64,000 nt of DNA from Bacillus luti (GCF_001884105.1 NZ_MACI01000022.1:1-64000), one strand, 5' to 3'. Counted from the stretch's first letter, positions 44,627-53,606 are shown. Made by a program: numbers and translations. Notes: generated by a model not told the origin, from the sequence alone.

Positions 44627-47600
44627 TTGAATAGATATCTTAAAATTGTTGTTGCGATGTTTTTCATGATATTTACATTCGTATCAACATTACAACCTCT
44701 TGCAGTTCAAGCAGCTACTAAACTAGCCGATGGTGAATATACAATTGGTTTCCAAGTGATTAAAGACACGTCAGATGAAATATCTAAAATGAATGACTAT
44801 GTTATAAGTCCAGCTACTTTAAAAGTAAAAGATGGTAAACAAAAAGTTTCTTTCACTTTAAAGAACAGTGAATGGATTACGAAGTTTACAACAGAAAAAA
44901 ATGGTCAGTTTGTTGATGTGAATGTGATTGATGAGAATAAAGAGAAGAATACTAGAGTAGTAGAATTCGATGTAGCAGATGTATCAAACCTTTTAAATGG
45001 AAAAGTAAAAGTAGATATCGATGCGATGAATTATCATCATATTTTTGATGTTCGCATTAAATTTGATGTAAGTAGTATTACACCAGTTCATGTAGAAAAG
45101 CCAAATGAAAAAGAGGATCCAGCGAATAAGCCAGATCCAAATGAAAAACCGGATCCAAGTCAGAAGCCCGACCAAAAGCCTGACTCAGATCAACAACCAA
45201 ATTCTAACACAATTAAAGATGGAGAGTACAGCATTCCATTTAAAGTATTAAAAGATAAGACAGATGAAGAATCTAGAATGAATACTTACATGGTAAATCC
45301 AGGAGTATTAAAAGTAGAAAACGGTAAGAAAAAGGCGGTTGTAACGTTAACAGATAACGCATCAATTAAAAATTTCCAAACGGAAAAAGATGGTTCATTT
45401 GTTGATGCAAAAGTAGTAAGTGAAGATAAAGAGAAAAATACAAGAGTAGTAGAATTCGAAGTAGACAATTTATCTAAAAAGTTAAATGCAAAAATATTTA
45501 TCGAAGTGGCATCAAAAAATTATAAACAAACGCATGAGTTACAACTTCAATTTAATCAAGAAAAACTTGAGCCAATCAAGAATGAAGAAAAGCAACCAGA
45601 CGGTGATAAAAAGCCAGAGGTAGAAACAATTAAAGATGGAGAGTACAGTATTCCATTTAAAGTGTTGAAAGATAAGACAAATGAAGAATCTAGAATGAAA
45701 GATAGTGTGGTAAGTCCAGCGGTATTAAAAGTAGAAAATGGTAAGAAAAAAGCACTTGTAACATTAAAAGATATCTCATCAATTAAAAATTTCCAAACAG
45801 AAAAAAACGGTGCATTTGTTGATGCAAAAGTAGTGAGTGAAGATGCAGAAAAAAATACAAGAATTGTAGAATTCGAAGTAGATGATTTATCTAAAAAAAT
45901 AAATACAAAAGTATTTATTGAAGTGGCATCAAGAAATTATAAACAAACGCATGAGTTACAACTTCAATTTGATCAAGAAAAACTTGAGCCAATTAAAAAT
46001 GAAGAAAAGCAACCAGACGGCGATAAGAAACCAGAAGTAGAGAAGCCGAATGTTGAAACAATTAAAGACGGCGAATACAGTATCAATTTCAAGGCTTTAA
46101 AAGATCAAACCGATGAACTTTCAATGATGAACACATATACGAAAAGTCCAGGTGTGTTAAAAGTACAAAATGGTAAGAAGTATGTGTCATTTACGTTAAC
46201 GAATAGTGCTTGGATTACAAAGTTTGAATTCGAGAAAAATGGTTCGTTTATTGATGCAAGTGTATTAAGTGAAGATAAGAAAGCTGATACACGCGTAGTG
46301 GAAGTGGAAGTTGGAGATTTATCAAAAAAATTAAATGCAAAAGTGAAAGTAGATATCGATTCAATGAACTACCATCATTTCTACGATATTCAATTTGCAT
46401 TTGATAAAGATAGCATTCAGCCAGTAGACAACGAAGGTGGAAACAATAACGAAGGCGGAAGCGAAAACCAAGGCGGAAACAACAACGAAGGCGGAAGTGA
46501 AAACCAAGGCGGAAACAACAACGAAGGTGGAAACAACAACCAGGGCGGAAACAACAACGAAGGTGGAAACAACAACCAGGGCGATAACACAACCATTGAT
46601 CCAAAAGCTCTTAAAGATGGTGAATATAGTATTGGTTTTAAAGTTTTAAAAGATAAAACCGATGAAATTTCAATCATGAACACATATACAAAGAATCCAG
46701 GTGTATTAAAAGTAAAAGATGGTAAGAAGTATGTATCGTTTACATTAACGAATAGTGCGTGGATTACGAAGTTTGAGTATGAAAAAAATGGTTCTTTCGT
46801 TGACGCGAAAGCGTTAAGCGAAAACAAAGAGAAAAACACAAAGGTAGTAGAACTAGAAGTAGATGATTTATCAAAAAAATTAAATGCAAAAGTAAAAGTA
46901 GATATTGATGCGATGAATTACCACCATTTCTACGATGTTCAATTTGTATTTGATCAAAATAGTATCAAAGTTTTAGGTAACCAAGGCGGAAACAATAACG
47001 AAGGTGAAAATGACAACCGAGGCGGAAACAATAACCAAGGTGGAAATGACAACCAGGGCGGAAACAATAACCAAGGTGGCAACGACAACCAAGGTGGAAA
47101 CAATAACCAAGGCGGAGATAATAAGCCGAAAGTAATCGTTGATCCGAAAAATTTAGTAGATGGTCAATACGATATTCCATTTAAAGTGTTAAAAGACAAA
47201 ACAAATGAACTTTCAAAGATGCATGACTATACTGTACATCCAGCAAAATTAATCGTTAAAGATGGTAAAAAGTACATTGAGATGACGCTGAAAAATAGTG
47301 CGTGGATTACGAAATTCCAAACAGAAAACAATGGTCTATTTGCTGATGCGAAAATAGTGAGCGAAGATAAAAATGCAAATACGAGAGTAGTACAATTTGA
47401 AGTAAGTGATTTATTTGCAAAATTAAATGCAAAAGTAAAAGTAGATATTAACGAAATGAACTACCATCATTTCTACGATGTACAAATCCAATTTGATACA
47501 AATAATATTGGTGCGCTAGGAACGATTAAAGAGGATCCAAAAAAAGATCCAAAGAATGATCCGAAAAATCCAGTAACTACACCGAAAGTAGATAATGTAA

Positions 47601-47788
47601 AAACAGTAGGAACTCCTGATTTTAACCGAAATGCAGATGGTAAAAAGAAAAACGAAGCTATAAATAATGATGCGAAAAAAGAGAAAAACTCAAAAACTGC
47701 AGATACAGCACAGCTTGGTTTATACATGGTGCTACTGCTAGTTTCACTTGCTTTACTAGTTCGTAAATATAGAGCTGGTAGATTGTAA
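44627..47788 (+). CDS. Six-NEAT-domain haem acquisition protein, IsdX2-like
   Basis: 1,053 residues starting at TTG 44627 with AAGGAG at 44611-44616. A signal peptide (1 to about 29) is followed by NEAT domains at about 32-148, 195-312, 334-450, 478-592, 660-776 and 840-960. Domains 4, 5 and 6 keep both haem Tyr (NYHHFYD). Domain 1 has Phe for the second (NYHHIFD). Domains 2 and 3 have His (NYKQTHE) and look like non-haem or haemoglobin-binding modules. Domain 3 also lacks the Tyr of the S-x4-Y segment. Pro/Lys and Asn/Gly-rich repeats form the linkers. The end (NSKTA, hydrophobic stretch, RKYRAGRL) resembles a sortase signal. B. anthracis IsdX2 has five NEAT domains as I recall, so this is a longer variant. 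Confidence 0.88.
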   Translation: MNRYLKIVVAMFFMIFTFVSTLQPLAVQAATKLADGEYTIGFQVIKDTSDEISKMNDYVISPATLKVKDGKQKVSFTLKNSEWITKFTTEKNGQFVDVNVIDENKEKNTRVVEFDVADVSNLLNGKVKVDIDAMNYHHIFDVRIKFDVSSITPVHVEKPNEKEDPANKPDPNEKPDPSQKPDQKPDSDQQPNSNTIKDGEYSIPFKVLKDKTDEESRMNTYMVNPGVLKVENGKKKAVVTLTDNASIKNFQTEKDGSFVDAKVVSEDKEKNTRVVEFEVDNLSKKLNAKIFIEVASKNYKQTHELQLQFNQEKLEPIKNEEKQPDGDKKPEVETIKDGEYSIPFKVLKDKTNEESRMKDSVVSPAVLKVENGKKKALVTLKDISSIKNFQTEKNGAFVDAKVVSEDAEKNTRIVEFEVDDLSKKINTKVFIEVASRNYKQTHELQLQFDQEKLEPIKNEEKQPDGDKKPEVEKPNVETIKDGEYSINFKALKDQTDELSMMNTYTKSPGVLKVQNGKKYVSFTLTNSAWITKFEFEKNGSFIDASVLSEDKKADTRVVEVEVGDLSKKLNAKVKVDIDSMNYHHFYDIQFAFDKDSIQPVDNEGGNNNEGGSENQGGNNNEGGSENQGGNNNEGGNNNQGGNNNEGGNNNQGDNTTIDPKALKDGEYSIGFKVLKDKTDEISIMNTYTKNPGVLKVKDGKKYVSFTLTNSAWITKFEYEKNGSFVDAKALSENKEKNTKVVELEVDDLSKKLNAKVKVDIDAMNYHHFYDVQFVFDQNSIKVLGNQGGNNNEGENDNRGGNNNQGGNDNQGGNNNQGGNDNQGGNNNQGGDNKPKVIVDPKNLVDGQYDIPFKVLKDKTNELSKMHDYTVHPAKLIVKDGKKYIEMTLKNSAWITKFQTENNGLFADAKIVSEDKNANTRVVQFEVSDLFAKLNAKVKVDINEMNYHHFYDVQIQFDTNNIGALGTIKEDPKKDPKNDPKNPVTTPKVDNVKTVGTPDFNRNADGKKKNEAINNDAKKEKNSKTADTAQLGLYMVLLLVSLALLVRKYRAGRL
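46434..46590 (+). repeat. Asn/Gly-rich tandem repeat in the NEAT linker 4-5
   Basis: In-frame repeats of about 15-30 bases encode units such as GGNNNEGG and GGSENQGG. A second tract of the same kind (GGNNNQGGNDNQ) lies at 46978-47120 in linker 5-6. Such short repeats change copy number easily by slippage, so linker length probably varies between strains. Confidence 0.8.
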
Positions 47789-47795
47789 TTTTTGG

Positions 47796-47827
47796 AGTCT
47801 TGATGCGTTTTCGGGCGCATCAAGACT
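47796..47827 (+). terminator. Perfect 12-bp intercistronic hairpin between the NEAT gene and isdE
   Basis: AGTCTTGATGCG (47796-47807) pairs with CGCATCAAGACT (47816-47827) around an 8-base loop. Only a weak T-rich stretch follows (TGTTTCATATTGTTT), so it probably acts as a partial terminator or an mRNA stabiliser that lowers expression of the transporter genes. Confidence 0.6.
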
Positions 47828-47857
47828 TGTTTCATATTGTTTGGAAAGGAGTGGTGA

Positions 47858-48739
47858 TTGAGAGTGAAGAAAATTGCAAGTGTACTAATGGCTATCATTT
47901 TATTAGTGAGTATAGCTGGGTGCTCGTCACCTAAAAAAGAAACAGCGAAGCAGGTAAAGAGTGAAGGTAAAGAGAGGATTGTTGCAACGACAGTCGCTGT
48001 TACTGAAATTATGGATGCGTTAGAAGTAGATTTAGTTGGTGTACCAACAAGTACGAAAGATTTACCAAAGAGATATAAAGGCTTACCGGAAGTTGGAAAC
48101 CCAATGAGTCCAGATATGGAAAAAGCAAAATCATTAAAGCCATCAGAAGTGTTATCTGTGACAACACTTGAATATGAATTAAAGCCAGTTTTTGATGGTG
48201 TAGGTATGAAAGCAAACTTTTTAGATTTAACGAGTTTGAAAAATATGCAAAATTCAATTAGCGATTTAGGTAAGAAATATGGACGTGAGAAGCAAGCGGA
48301 AGCAGTTGTAACTAAGTTAGATAACAAGGTTGCAGAGATTCAAAAAGCAGTAAAGGGTAAGAAAGAACCGACAGTACTTATTTTATTAGGTGTACCGGGA
48401 AGTTACTTAGTAGCGACAGAACATTCCTATATTGGAGATTTAGTAAAACAACTAGGTGGTAAAAATATTGTACAAGGTGAACAAGTAGAGTATTTAGCCT
48501 CTAATACAGAGTATTTAAAGAAAGCTGATCCAGACATTATTTTAAGAGCGGCACATGGTATGCCTGATGAAGTCGTAAAAATGTTCGATAAAGAATTTAA
48601 AACAAATGACATTTGGAAACACTTCGCTGCAGTTAAAAATAACCGTGTTTACGATTTAGAAGAGCGTTTATTTGGAACGACAGGTAATTTAGCGGCTATT
48701 GAAGCATTAGATGAATTGAAAAAAATGATGTATCCGTGA
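47858..48739 (+). CDS. isdE: IsdE, haem-binding lipoprotein of the ABC transporter
   Basis: 293 residues. The lipoprotein signal ends VSIAGCSS with the lipobox Cys at residue 22. The rest is a helical-backbone (class III) solute-binding protein of the haem/siderophore type, with lobe motifs IVATTVAVTEIMDALEVD and DPDIILRAAHG. It takes haem from IsdC and gives it to the permease. TTG 47858 follows AAAGGAG (47845-47851) at 6 bases; GTG 47864 is an alternative. The permease gene starts 27 bases after the stop. Confidence 0.9.
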   Translation: MRVKKIASVLMAIILLVSIAGCSSPKKETAKQVKSEGKERIVATTVAVTEIMDALEVDLVGVPTSTKDLPKRYKGLPEVGNPMSPDMEKAKSLKPSEVLSVTTLEYELKPVFDGVGMKANFLDLTSLKNMQNSISDLGKKYGREKQAEAVVTKLDNKVAEIQKAVKGKKEPTVLILLGVPGSYLVATEHSYIGDLVKQLGGKNIVQGEQVEYLASNTEYLKKADPDIILRAAHGMPDEVVKMFDKEFKTNDIWKHFAAVKNNRVYDLEERLFGTTGNLAAIEALDELKKMMYP

Positions 48740-48766
48740 TGCATTTTTATATAAAGGAAGAGTGGA

Positions 48767-49750
48767 ATGAATAAAAAAACTTGGAGTTTCTTCATTGTTA
48801 CTGTATTGCTTATTGTTATGACATCATTGTCAGCAATGAAAGGAAGTTTAGAAATAGGGATTGTTGAGCTTGTGCAAGGAATATTTACAGGGGCCAATGA
48901 AGATGTTGAAGTAATTAAAGATTTACGTTTCCCGCGTATTATTATTGCGCTGTTCACTGGGGCGGCTCTTGCTGTTTCAGGTGTGCTTTTTCAAGCTGTT
49001 ATGAAAAATCCACTTGCTGATGCTGGAGTGATTGGTATATCTTCAGGAGCAAGTTTTATGACACTTGTTATTATTACGTTATTTCCGCAATTCTTTTTCT
49101 GGACACCAGTATTCGCCTTTTTAGGTGGGGCGTTTGCATGTTATCTCGTTTATGCTTTTTCATGGAAGTCAGGGCTAAGTCCACTTCGCATTATTTTAGT
49201 TGGTATAGCTATTAATGCAATGTTCACTGGATTAAATGAATCGTTCATTACGATTTGCGGATATTTCATTAAGAGTATTAAGCAAACGACGACTTCCAAC
49301 ATAACGATGAAGACGTGGGGCGATGTAGAAATAATGGTTACGTATGGAACAATTGGTCTTGTTCTTGCACTGTTTGTAGGAGCTTGGTGTAACTTATTAT
49401 CACTACAAGATAAGACTGCGAAAAACTTAGGTTTGCACGTGACGAGAGTTCGTCTTATTATTTCTGCCATTGCAGTACTTTTAGCGGCAGTATCAACAGC
49501 GATTGCAGGAGTCATTGCTTTCGTTGGATTACTTGTTCCGCACATTTCAAGACAACTAGTTGGTTCAGACCATAAAGTGTTGATTCCATTTTCTGCACTT
49601 GCAGGAGCGTTATTAATTTTGACGGCGGATACGATTGGAAGGTTAATTGTGCCACCTAATGAAATTCCAGCAGCAACAATTATGGCGGTCATTGGTGGGC
49701 CATTCTTAATATTCTTGCTTAGAAAGAGTGATAAAGTTCATGGAAATTAA
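48767..49750 (+). CDS. isdF: IsdF, haem ABC transporter permease (FecCD type)
   Basis: 327 residues with about 9-10 hydrophobic segments, a BtuC/FecCD-family permease. Signatures are RFPRIIIALFTGAALAVSGV, KNPLADAGVIGISSGA and the coupling loop around GLLVPHISRQLVGSDH. It imports haem delivered by IsdE. It overlaps the ATPase gene by 11 bases, giving translational coupling. An AAGGAAGAG site precedes the ATG. Confidence 0.9.
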   Translation: MNKKTWSFFIVTVLLIVMTSLSAMKGSLEIGIVELVQGIFTGANEDVEVIKDLRFPRIIIALFTGAALAVSGVLFQAVMKNPLADAGVIGISSGASFMTLVIITLFPQFFFWTPVFAFLGGAFACYLVYAFSWKSGLSPLRIILVGIAINAMFTGLNESFITICGYFIKSIKQTTTSNITMKTWGDVEIMVTYGTIGLVLALFVGAWCNLLSLQDKTAKNLGLHVTRVRLIISAIAVLLAAVSTAIAGVIAFVGLLVPHISRQLVGSDHKVLIPFSALAGALLILTADTIGRLIVPPNEIPAATIMAVIGGPFLIFLLRKSDKVHGN

Positions 49751-50510
49751 AAATGTAACCTTTTCATACGATAATGTAACAAATCGTTTAAAGTCTGTTA
49801 GTAGTGAAATAGAAATTAGAAAAATTACAACAATCATTGGTCCAAATGGTTGCGGGAAATCAACATTACTTGGTGTTATGTCTAGAAATCATGCTCCTAA
49901 TAGTGGAGAAGTAATACTTGATGGGAAAGCGATTAGTGAGTATAAACCGAAAGAGTTTGCTAGAAAGTTAGCTGTTGTCCATCAGCAAAATGAGGCACCA
50001 GCAGATATTACAGTGGAAAAACTAATAAGCTTTGGACGTATGCCATATAAAAATGTTTTTTCTTCGCAAACTGATGAAGATAGAGAAGCAATTGAGCGTG
50101 CATTAACATGTACGAATTTGCAAAGTAAACGTGAAAAGCCAATTCATGCTTTATCGGGCGGAGAGAGACAGCGAGTTTGGATTGCGATGACATTAGCTCA
50201 AAGTACACCAATGCTTTTCTTAGATGAACCGACAACATATTTAGATATTTATTATCAGCTAGAAATATTAGAGTTAGTGAAAGAGTTAAATGAAGTGTAT
50301 GGATTAACGATTGTAATGGTACTACATGATATTAATCAAGCTATTCGTTACAGTGATCATATTATCGTGATGAAAGATGGGGAGATTGTTACGAAAGGCA
50401 ATCCTAATGATGTAATAACAGAAGAAATGGTTAAAGCAATATATGGTGTAGATGTCGTTGTAAAACAAGATGAAGATACAGGGTTATACATGGTACCAAT
50501 GGGAATTTAA
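49740..50510 (+). CDS. ABC transporter ATPase of the haem importer
   Basis: 256-residue FepC/FecE-type ATPase. Walker A GPNGCGKST is at about 34-42, the Q-loop VHQQNEAP follows, the signature is LSGGERQR near 138-145, Walker B MLFLDEPT, and the H-loop His is in MVLHDINQ. ATG 49740 lies inside the end of isdF and gives the normal MEIKNVTFSY start; GTG 49728 is a less likely extension. It powers haem uptake by IsdE/IsdF. srtB begins 32 bases after its stop. Confidence 0.9.
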   Translation: MEIKNVTFSYDNVTNRLKSVSSEIEIRKITTIIGPNGCGKSTLLGVMSRNHAPNSGEVILDGKAISEYKPKEFARKLAVVHQQNEAPADITVEKLISFGRMPYKNVFSSQTDEDREAIERALTCTNLQSKREKPIHALSGGERQRVWIAMTLAQSTPMLFLDEPTTYLDIYYQLEILELVKELNEVYGLTIVMVLHDINQAIRYSDHIIVMKDGEIVTKGNPNDVITEEMVKAIYGVDVVVKQDEDTGLYMVPMGI

Positions 50511-50542
50511 AGGCTGAGCATAATCCGTTTTGAGGTGATAAT

Positions 50543-51307
50543 TTGAATAGTAAGAAAGAACGGAAAAAGAATTCTTTTTTTCAACGAATACTTACAATTG
50601 TATTTTTAGGAATCTTTTTCTATTCAATGTATGAATTGGGTGGGATTTTCATGGATTATTATGAAAATCGTAAAGTAATGGCTGAAGCGCAACATATTTA
50701 TAAGAGAAGTCCAATGGAAGAAAAATCAGAAGATGGGGAAGTACGTAAACAGTTTCAAGCTCTCCAAAAAATGAATCCAGAAATAGTTGGATGGATTACG
50801 ATGGATGATACACAAATCAATTATCCAATCGTTCAAGCGAAGGATAATGATTACTATTTATTTCGTAATTACAAAGGCGAGGATATGAGAGCGGGAAGTA
50901 TTTTTATGGATTATCGTAATGATGTGAAATCTCAAAACCGAAATACAATTTTATATGGTCATCGTATGAAGGACGGTTCTATGTTTGGAAGCTTAAAAAA
51001 GATGTTGGATGAAGATTTCTTCATGTCCCATCGTAAATTGTATTATGATACATTATTTGAAGGATACGACGTTGAAGTGTTTTCAGTATATACGACAACG
51101 ACGGATTTTTATTACATTGAAACGGATTTTGAAAGCGATGCAGCGTATACAGCGTTCTTAAAGCAAATTCAAGATAAATCACTTTACAAAACGGATACGG
51201 AATTGACGGCTAACGATGAAATTATAACACTTTCGACATGTGACTATGCACTTGATCCAGAAGCAGGGAGATTAGTAGTGCATGCGAAACTAGTAAAAAG
51301 ACAGTAA
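50543..51307 (+). CDS. srtB: Sortase B
   Basis: 254-residue class B sortase. One N-terminal membrane anchor (about 15-33) precedes the transpeptidase domain. The catalytic His is in LYGHRMKDG near 130, the Cys in TLSTCDY near 232, and the Arg in EAGRLVVHAKL. It links IsdC, with its NPKTG signal, to peptidoglycan, and perhaps the large NEAT protein with NSKTA. The TTG start follows GAGGTGA (50532-50538). It is the last gene of the isd operon and is followed by a strong terminator. Confidence 0.93.
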   Translation: MNSKKERKKNSFFQRILTIVFLGIFFYSMYELGGIFMDYYENRKVMAEAQHIYKRSPMEEKSEDGEVRKQFQALQKMNPEIVGWITMDDTQINYPIVQAKDNDYYLFRNYKGEDMRAGSIFMDYRNDVKSQNRNTILYGHRMKDGSMFGSLKKMLDEDFFMSHRKLYYDTLFEGYDVEVFSVYTTTTDFYYIETDFESDAAYTAFLKQIQDKSLYKTDTELTANDEIITLSTCDYALDPEAGRLVVHAKLVKRQ

Positions 51308-51312
51308 AGAAA

Positions 51313-51360
51313 AAAGTATAGAATATGAGGGGCGGTAACGCTTCTCATATTCTATACTTT
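51313..51360. terminator. Bidirectional terminator between srtB and isdG
   Basis: AAAGTATAGAATATGAG (51313-51329) pairs perfectly with CTCATATTCTATACTTT (51344-51360), a 17-bp stem usable from both sides. Confidence 0.9.
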
Positions 51361-51375
51361 AAAAAAGAAATATGT

Positions 51376-51699
51376 TTACTGTGCTGCAGCCATTGGCATA
51401 CGTACAACTTCAACATTGTAGTAAGTGATTTTATTGTCAAGAATATAATCTGGCATCCCGCCTTGATGTGAGTGAGCAGCTTTAAATGCTGGGCTCTTCG
51501 TCCAACCGTGGAAATCTTCTTTTGCATTCCAGCGTGTGCTAATTGTTACTTCATCATAATCAACTGTATTTTGCGTTAGAAGAACTTCTAATCCTAAAAA
51601 GCCTGGCATCGTTTCGACTTGACCTACTTTATTAAAACGATCAATTAATTTATGTCCATTTCCCTTTGTAATTTTAGCTGTATTTGTAACAATAATCAT
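51376..51699 (-). CDS. isdG: IsdG, haem-degrading monooxygenase
   Basis: 107-residue ferredoxin-like monooxygenase of the IsdG/IsdI family, which opens the haem ring to release iron in the cytoplasm. Catalytic residues typical of the family are present: an Asn near residue 6 (VTNTAKI), a Trp in [16 protein letters not shown] and a His in [14 protein letters not shown] precedes the ATG. A near-perfect Fur box lies about 60 bases upstream, so iron controls it in step with the convergent isd operon. Confidence 0.93.
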   Translation of the reverse strand: MIIVTNTAKITKGNGHKLIDRFNKVGQVETMPGFLGLEVLLTQNTVDYDEVTISTRWNAKEDFHGWTKSPAFKAAHSHQGGMPDYILDNKITYYNVEVVRMPMAAAQ

Positions 51700-51755
51700 G
51701 TTTTATTCCTCCTATAAGTGTAACCTTTATTTTCGAGAACTCATATACATTAAAT

Positions 51756-51774
51756 GATAATGAAAATCATTATC
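51756..51774. promoter_or_regulatory. Fur box of isdG
   Basis: GATAATGAAAATCATTATC matches the 19-bp Fur consensus at 18 positions, about 57 bases upstream of the isdG start. Confidence 0.9.
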
Positions 51775-51919
51775 AATGTCAATGGTAAATGTGAAATAAA
51801 TAAGTATTTTTTCTATTATGTTAGACAGTAAGATTTCCATTTCAAAGTGTAGTAAATATGTGGGGTTAAGCGAGAGAATGAGTGAGTTGTACTAGCAAAG
51901 CAATAATATGGTATAGTGA

Positions 51920-51949
51920 AACGAGGCTGTTTTTCAGTCTCGTTTTTTA
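51920..51949 (+). terminator. Terminator-like hairpin ahead of the RlmI-type gene
   Basis: AACGAGGCTG (51920-51929) pairs with CAGTCTCGTT (51935-51944) and is followed by six Ts, on the plus strand only. No plus-strand gene precedes it, and a TATAGT hexamer is at 51912-51917. It may attenuate the gene at 51999 or end a short transcript. Confidence 0.55.
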
Positions 51950-51998
51950 CATGCTTCCTACAAATTAGAAAGCATTCAAATGGAAAGGAAGACATTAC

Positions 51999-53198
51999 AT
52001 GCGATCAGAAGTAACGATAAAAATAAAACCGAAATTTATAAAAGAAATTAAAAGTGGATATCCGCTTATTTTAAAAGATGCAATTCAAAACTTAAATGAT
52101 GTCCGTGAAGAAGGGACAATTATTAAAGTAGTAGATGAGAAGAACCAATTCATCGGAAAAGGCTATTATGGAAAACAAAATAAAGGGTACGGCTGGATTT
52201 TAACGAGAAAAGAGAGTGAACAAATTAATCAATCTTTCTTTGAAAGTAAAATAAAATCTGCCTTACATAAACGAAAGCAATTTTACAAATCAAGTGATAC
52301 GACAGCATTCCGTGTTGTGAACGGTGAAGGTGATGGGCTTGGGGGCTTAATCATCGATTATTATGACGGCTATTATGTAGTAAGTTGGTATAGTGAAGGG
52401 ATTTATACTTTCAGAGATGAGATTATAGCAGCTCTTCAAAAAGTAGCAAACTTTAAAGGTATTTATGAGAAAAAGCGTTTTGATACGAAAGGGAAATACA
52501 TTGAAGGTGATGATTTCGTAGCAGGAGAGCGCGGTGAATTCCCGCTTATTGTAAAAGAGAATGGTGTGAACTTTGCGGTTTATTTAAATGACGGAGCAAT
52601 GGTTGGTGTATTTTTAGATCAACGAAACGTTCGAAAACAAATTCGTGATAAATATGCAAAGGGAAGAACCGTGTTAAATATGTTCTCTTATACAGGTGCT
52701 TTCTCTGTATTTGCGGCGCTTGGTGGAGCGAGCAAAACGACGAGTGTCGACCTTGCAAATCGTAGTTTAAGTAAAACGATTGAGCAGTTTAGTGTAAATG
52801 AAATTGATTATGAAGCACAAGATATTATTGTAGAAGATGTATTTCTATATTTCAAATATGCAGCTAAGAAAAAGATGAAATTTGATATGGTCGTACTAGA
52901 CCCTCCAAGCTTTGCCCGCTCAAAAAAATATACATTTAGTGCAGCGAAAGATTATAAAAACTTATTAAAAGAAACAATTGCCATTACAGAAAATAACGGG
53001 ATTATCGTTGCTTCTACAAATTGTAGTGCGTTCGATATGAAAAAGTTTAAAGGCTTTATCGATACAGCATTTAAAGAAATGAATGGCAAATATAAAATAT
53101 TAGAAGAACATTCTTTACCAGAAGATTTTCGTACAATTGATCAATTTAAAGAAGGAGACTATTTAAAAGTAGTTTTCATTGAGAAAATTAAAGGTTAA
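51999..53198 (+). CDS. RlmI-like class I rRNA (cytosine-5) methyltransferase
   Basis: 399 residues. The N-terminal PUA domain (about 1-80) binds RNA. The Rossmann methyltransferase domain has the SAM motif VLNMFSYTGAFSVFAALGGA near 226 and the catalytic-loop motif VVLDPPSFARS near 305, plus the late STNCSAF segment with a Cys. By family it methylates a cytosine of 23S rRNA (RlmI in E. coli); the exact site is unknown. AAAGGAAG precedes the ATG. A bidirectional terminator follows. Confidence 0.85.
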   Translation: MRSEVTIKIKPKFIKEIKSGYPLILKDAIQNLNDVREEGTIIKVVDEKNQFIGKGYYGKQNKGYGWILTRKESEQINQSFFESKIKSALHKRKQFYKSSDTTAFRVVNGEGDGLGGLIIDYYDGYYVVSWYSEGIYTFRDEIIAALQKVANFKGIYEKKRFDTKGKYIEGDDFVAGERGEFPLIVKENGVNFAVYLNDGAMVGVFLDQRNVRKQIRDKYAKGRTVLNMFSYTGAFSVFAALGGASKTTSVDLANRSLSKTIEQFSVNEIDYEAQDIIVEDVFLYFKYAAKKKMKFDMVVLDPPSFARSKKYTFSAAKDYKNLLKETIAITENNGIIVASTNCSAFDMKKFKGFIDTAFKEMNGKYKILEEHSLPEDFRTIDQFKEGDYLKVVFIEKIKG

Positions 53199-53204
53199 TA
53201 AACA

Positions 53205-53236
53205 AAAAGGAGCTCGAGTTTACTTGAGCTCCTTTT
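53205..53236. terminator. Bidirectional terminator between the RlmI-type gene and ywbE
   Basis: AAAAGGAGCTC (53205-53215) pairs with GAGCTCCTTTT (53226-53236). Confidence 0.88.
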
Positions 53237-53237
53237 C

Positions 53238-53432
53238 TTATTGGACGATATTTTGTACTCTACCGACTTGCCCGTCTTGTAATCGCACTTTAATGCCATG
53301 CGGATGAGAAGGGGAGTTTGTCAAAATATCTTTTACAATTCCACGTGTTAGTTTGCCCGTTCGCTGATCTTGTTTTAATACAATATCAACTTCAAGACCT
53401 GGTGCGATATTAGAACGTTTTTGTCCGTTCAT
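53238..53432 (-). CDS. ywbE: YwbE-family protein (DUF2196)
   Basis: 64 residues, matching YwbE by the core GLEVDIVLKQDQRTGKLTRG and HPHGIKVRLQDGQVGRVQ. It is a small beta-rich protein related to KOW-like folds; its function is unknown. Its ATG immediately follows the stop of the small gene at 53606, so the two are coupled. Confidence 0.88.
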   Translation of the reverse strand: MNGQKRSNIAPGLEVDIVLKQDQRTGKLTRGIVKDILTNSPSHPHGIKVRLQDGQVGRVQNIVQ

Positions 53433-53606
53433 TTATACACCTGTACGTCTACGTTGGTTGTTTGTTTTCTTCGTTTGTTGGTTTTGTAATTTTTTCGTTT
53501 CTTGGCTTTGGTTTTTGGCATTTTGACCATTACCGTTACCTTGCTTTTTCTTTGCAAGTTGTTCACGCATTAAATCAGCTAAGCTTACTTTTTTGTTTTC
53601 TGACAT
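53433..53606 (-). CDS. 57-residue Lys/Gln/Asn-rich protein
   Basis: ATG at 53606 with an AAGGAG-type site upstream; the TAA at 53433-53435 abuts the ywbE ATG. The first half begins MSENKKVSLADLMREQLAKKK; the rest is low-complexity Asn, Gln and Lys ending RRRTGV. It is predicted to be disordered and basic, perhaps an RNA-binding or ribosome-associated tail protein. I do not recognise a family. Confidence 0.65.
   Translation of the reverse strand: MSENKKVSLADLMREQLAKKKQGNGNGQNAKNQSQETKKLQNQQTKKTNNQRRRTGV

Noticed and set aside
44627-47788. Long minus-strand and alternative-frame ORFs across the NEAT gene
   Set aside because: They follow from the repeated, codon-biased sequence of the real gene and lack ribosome binding sites.
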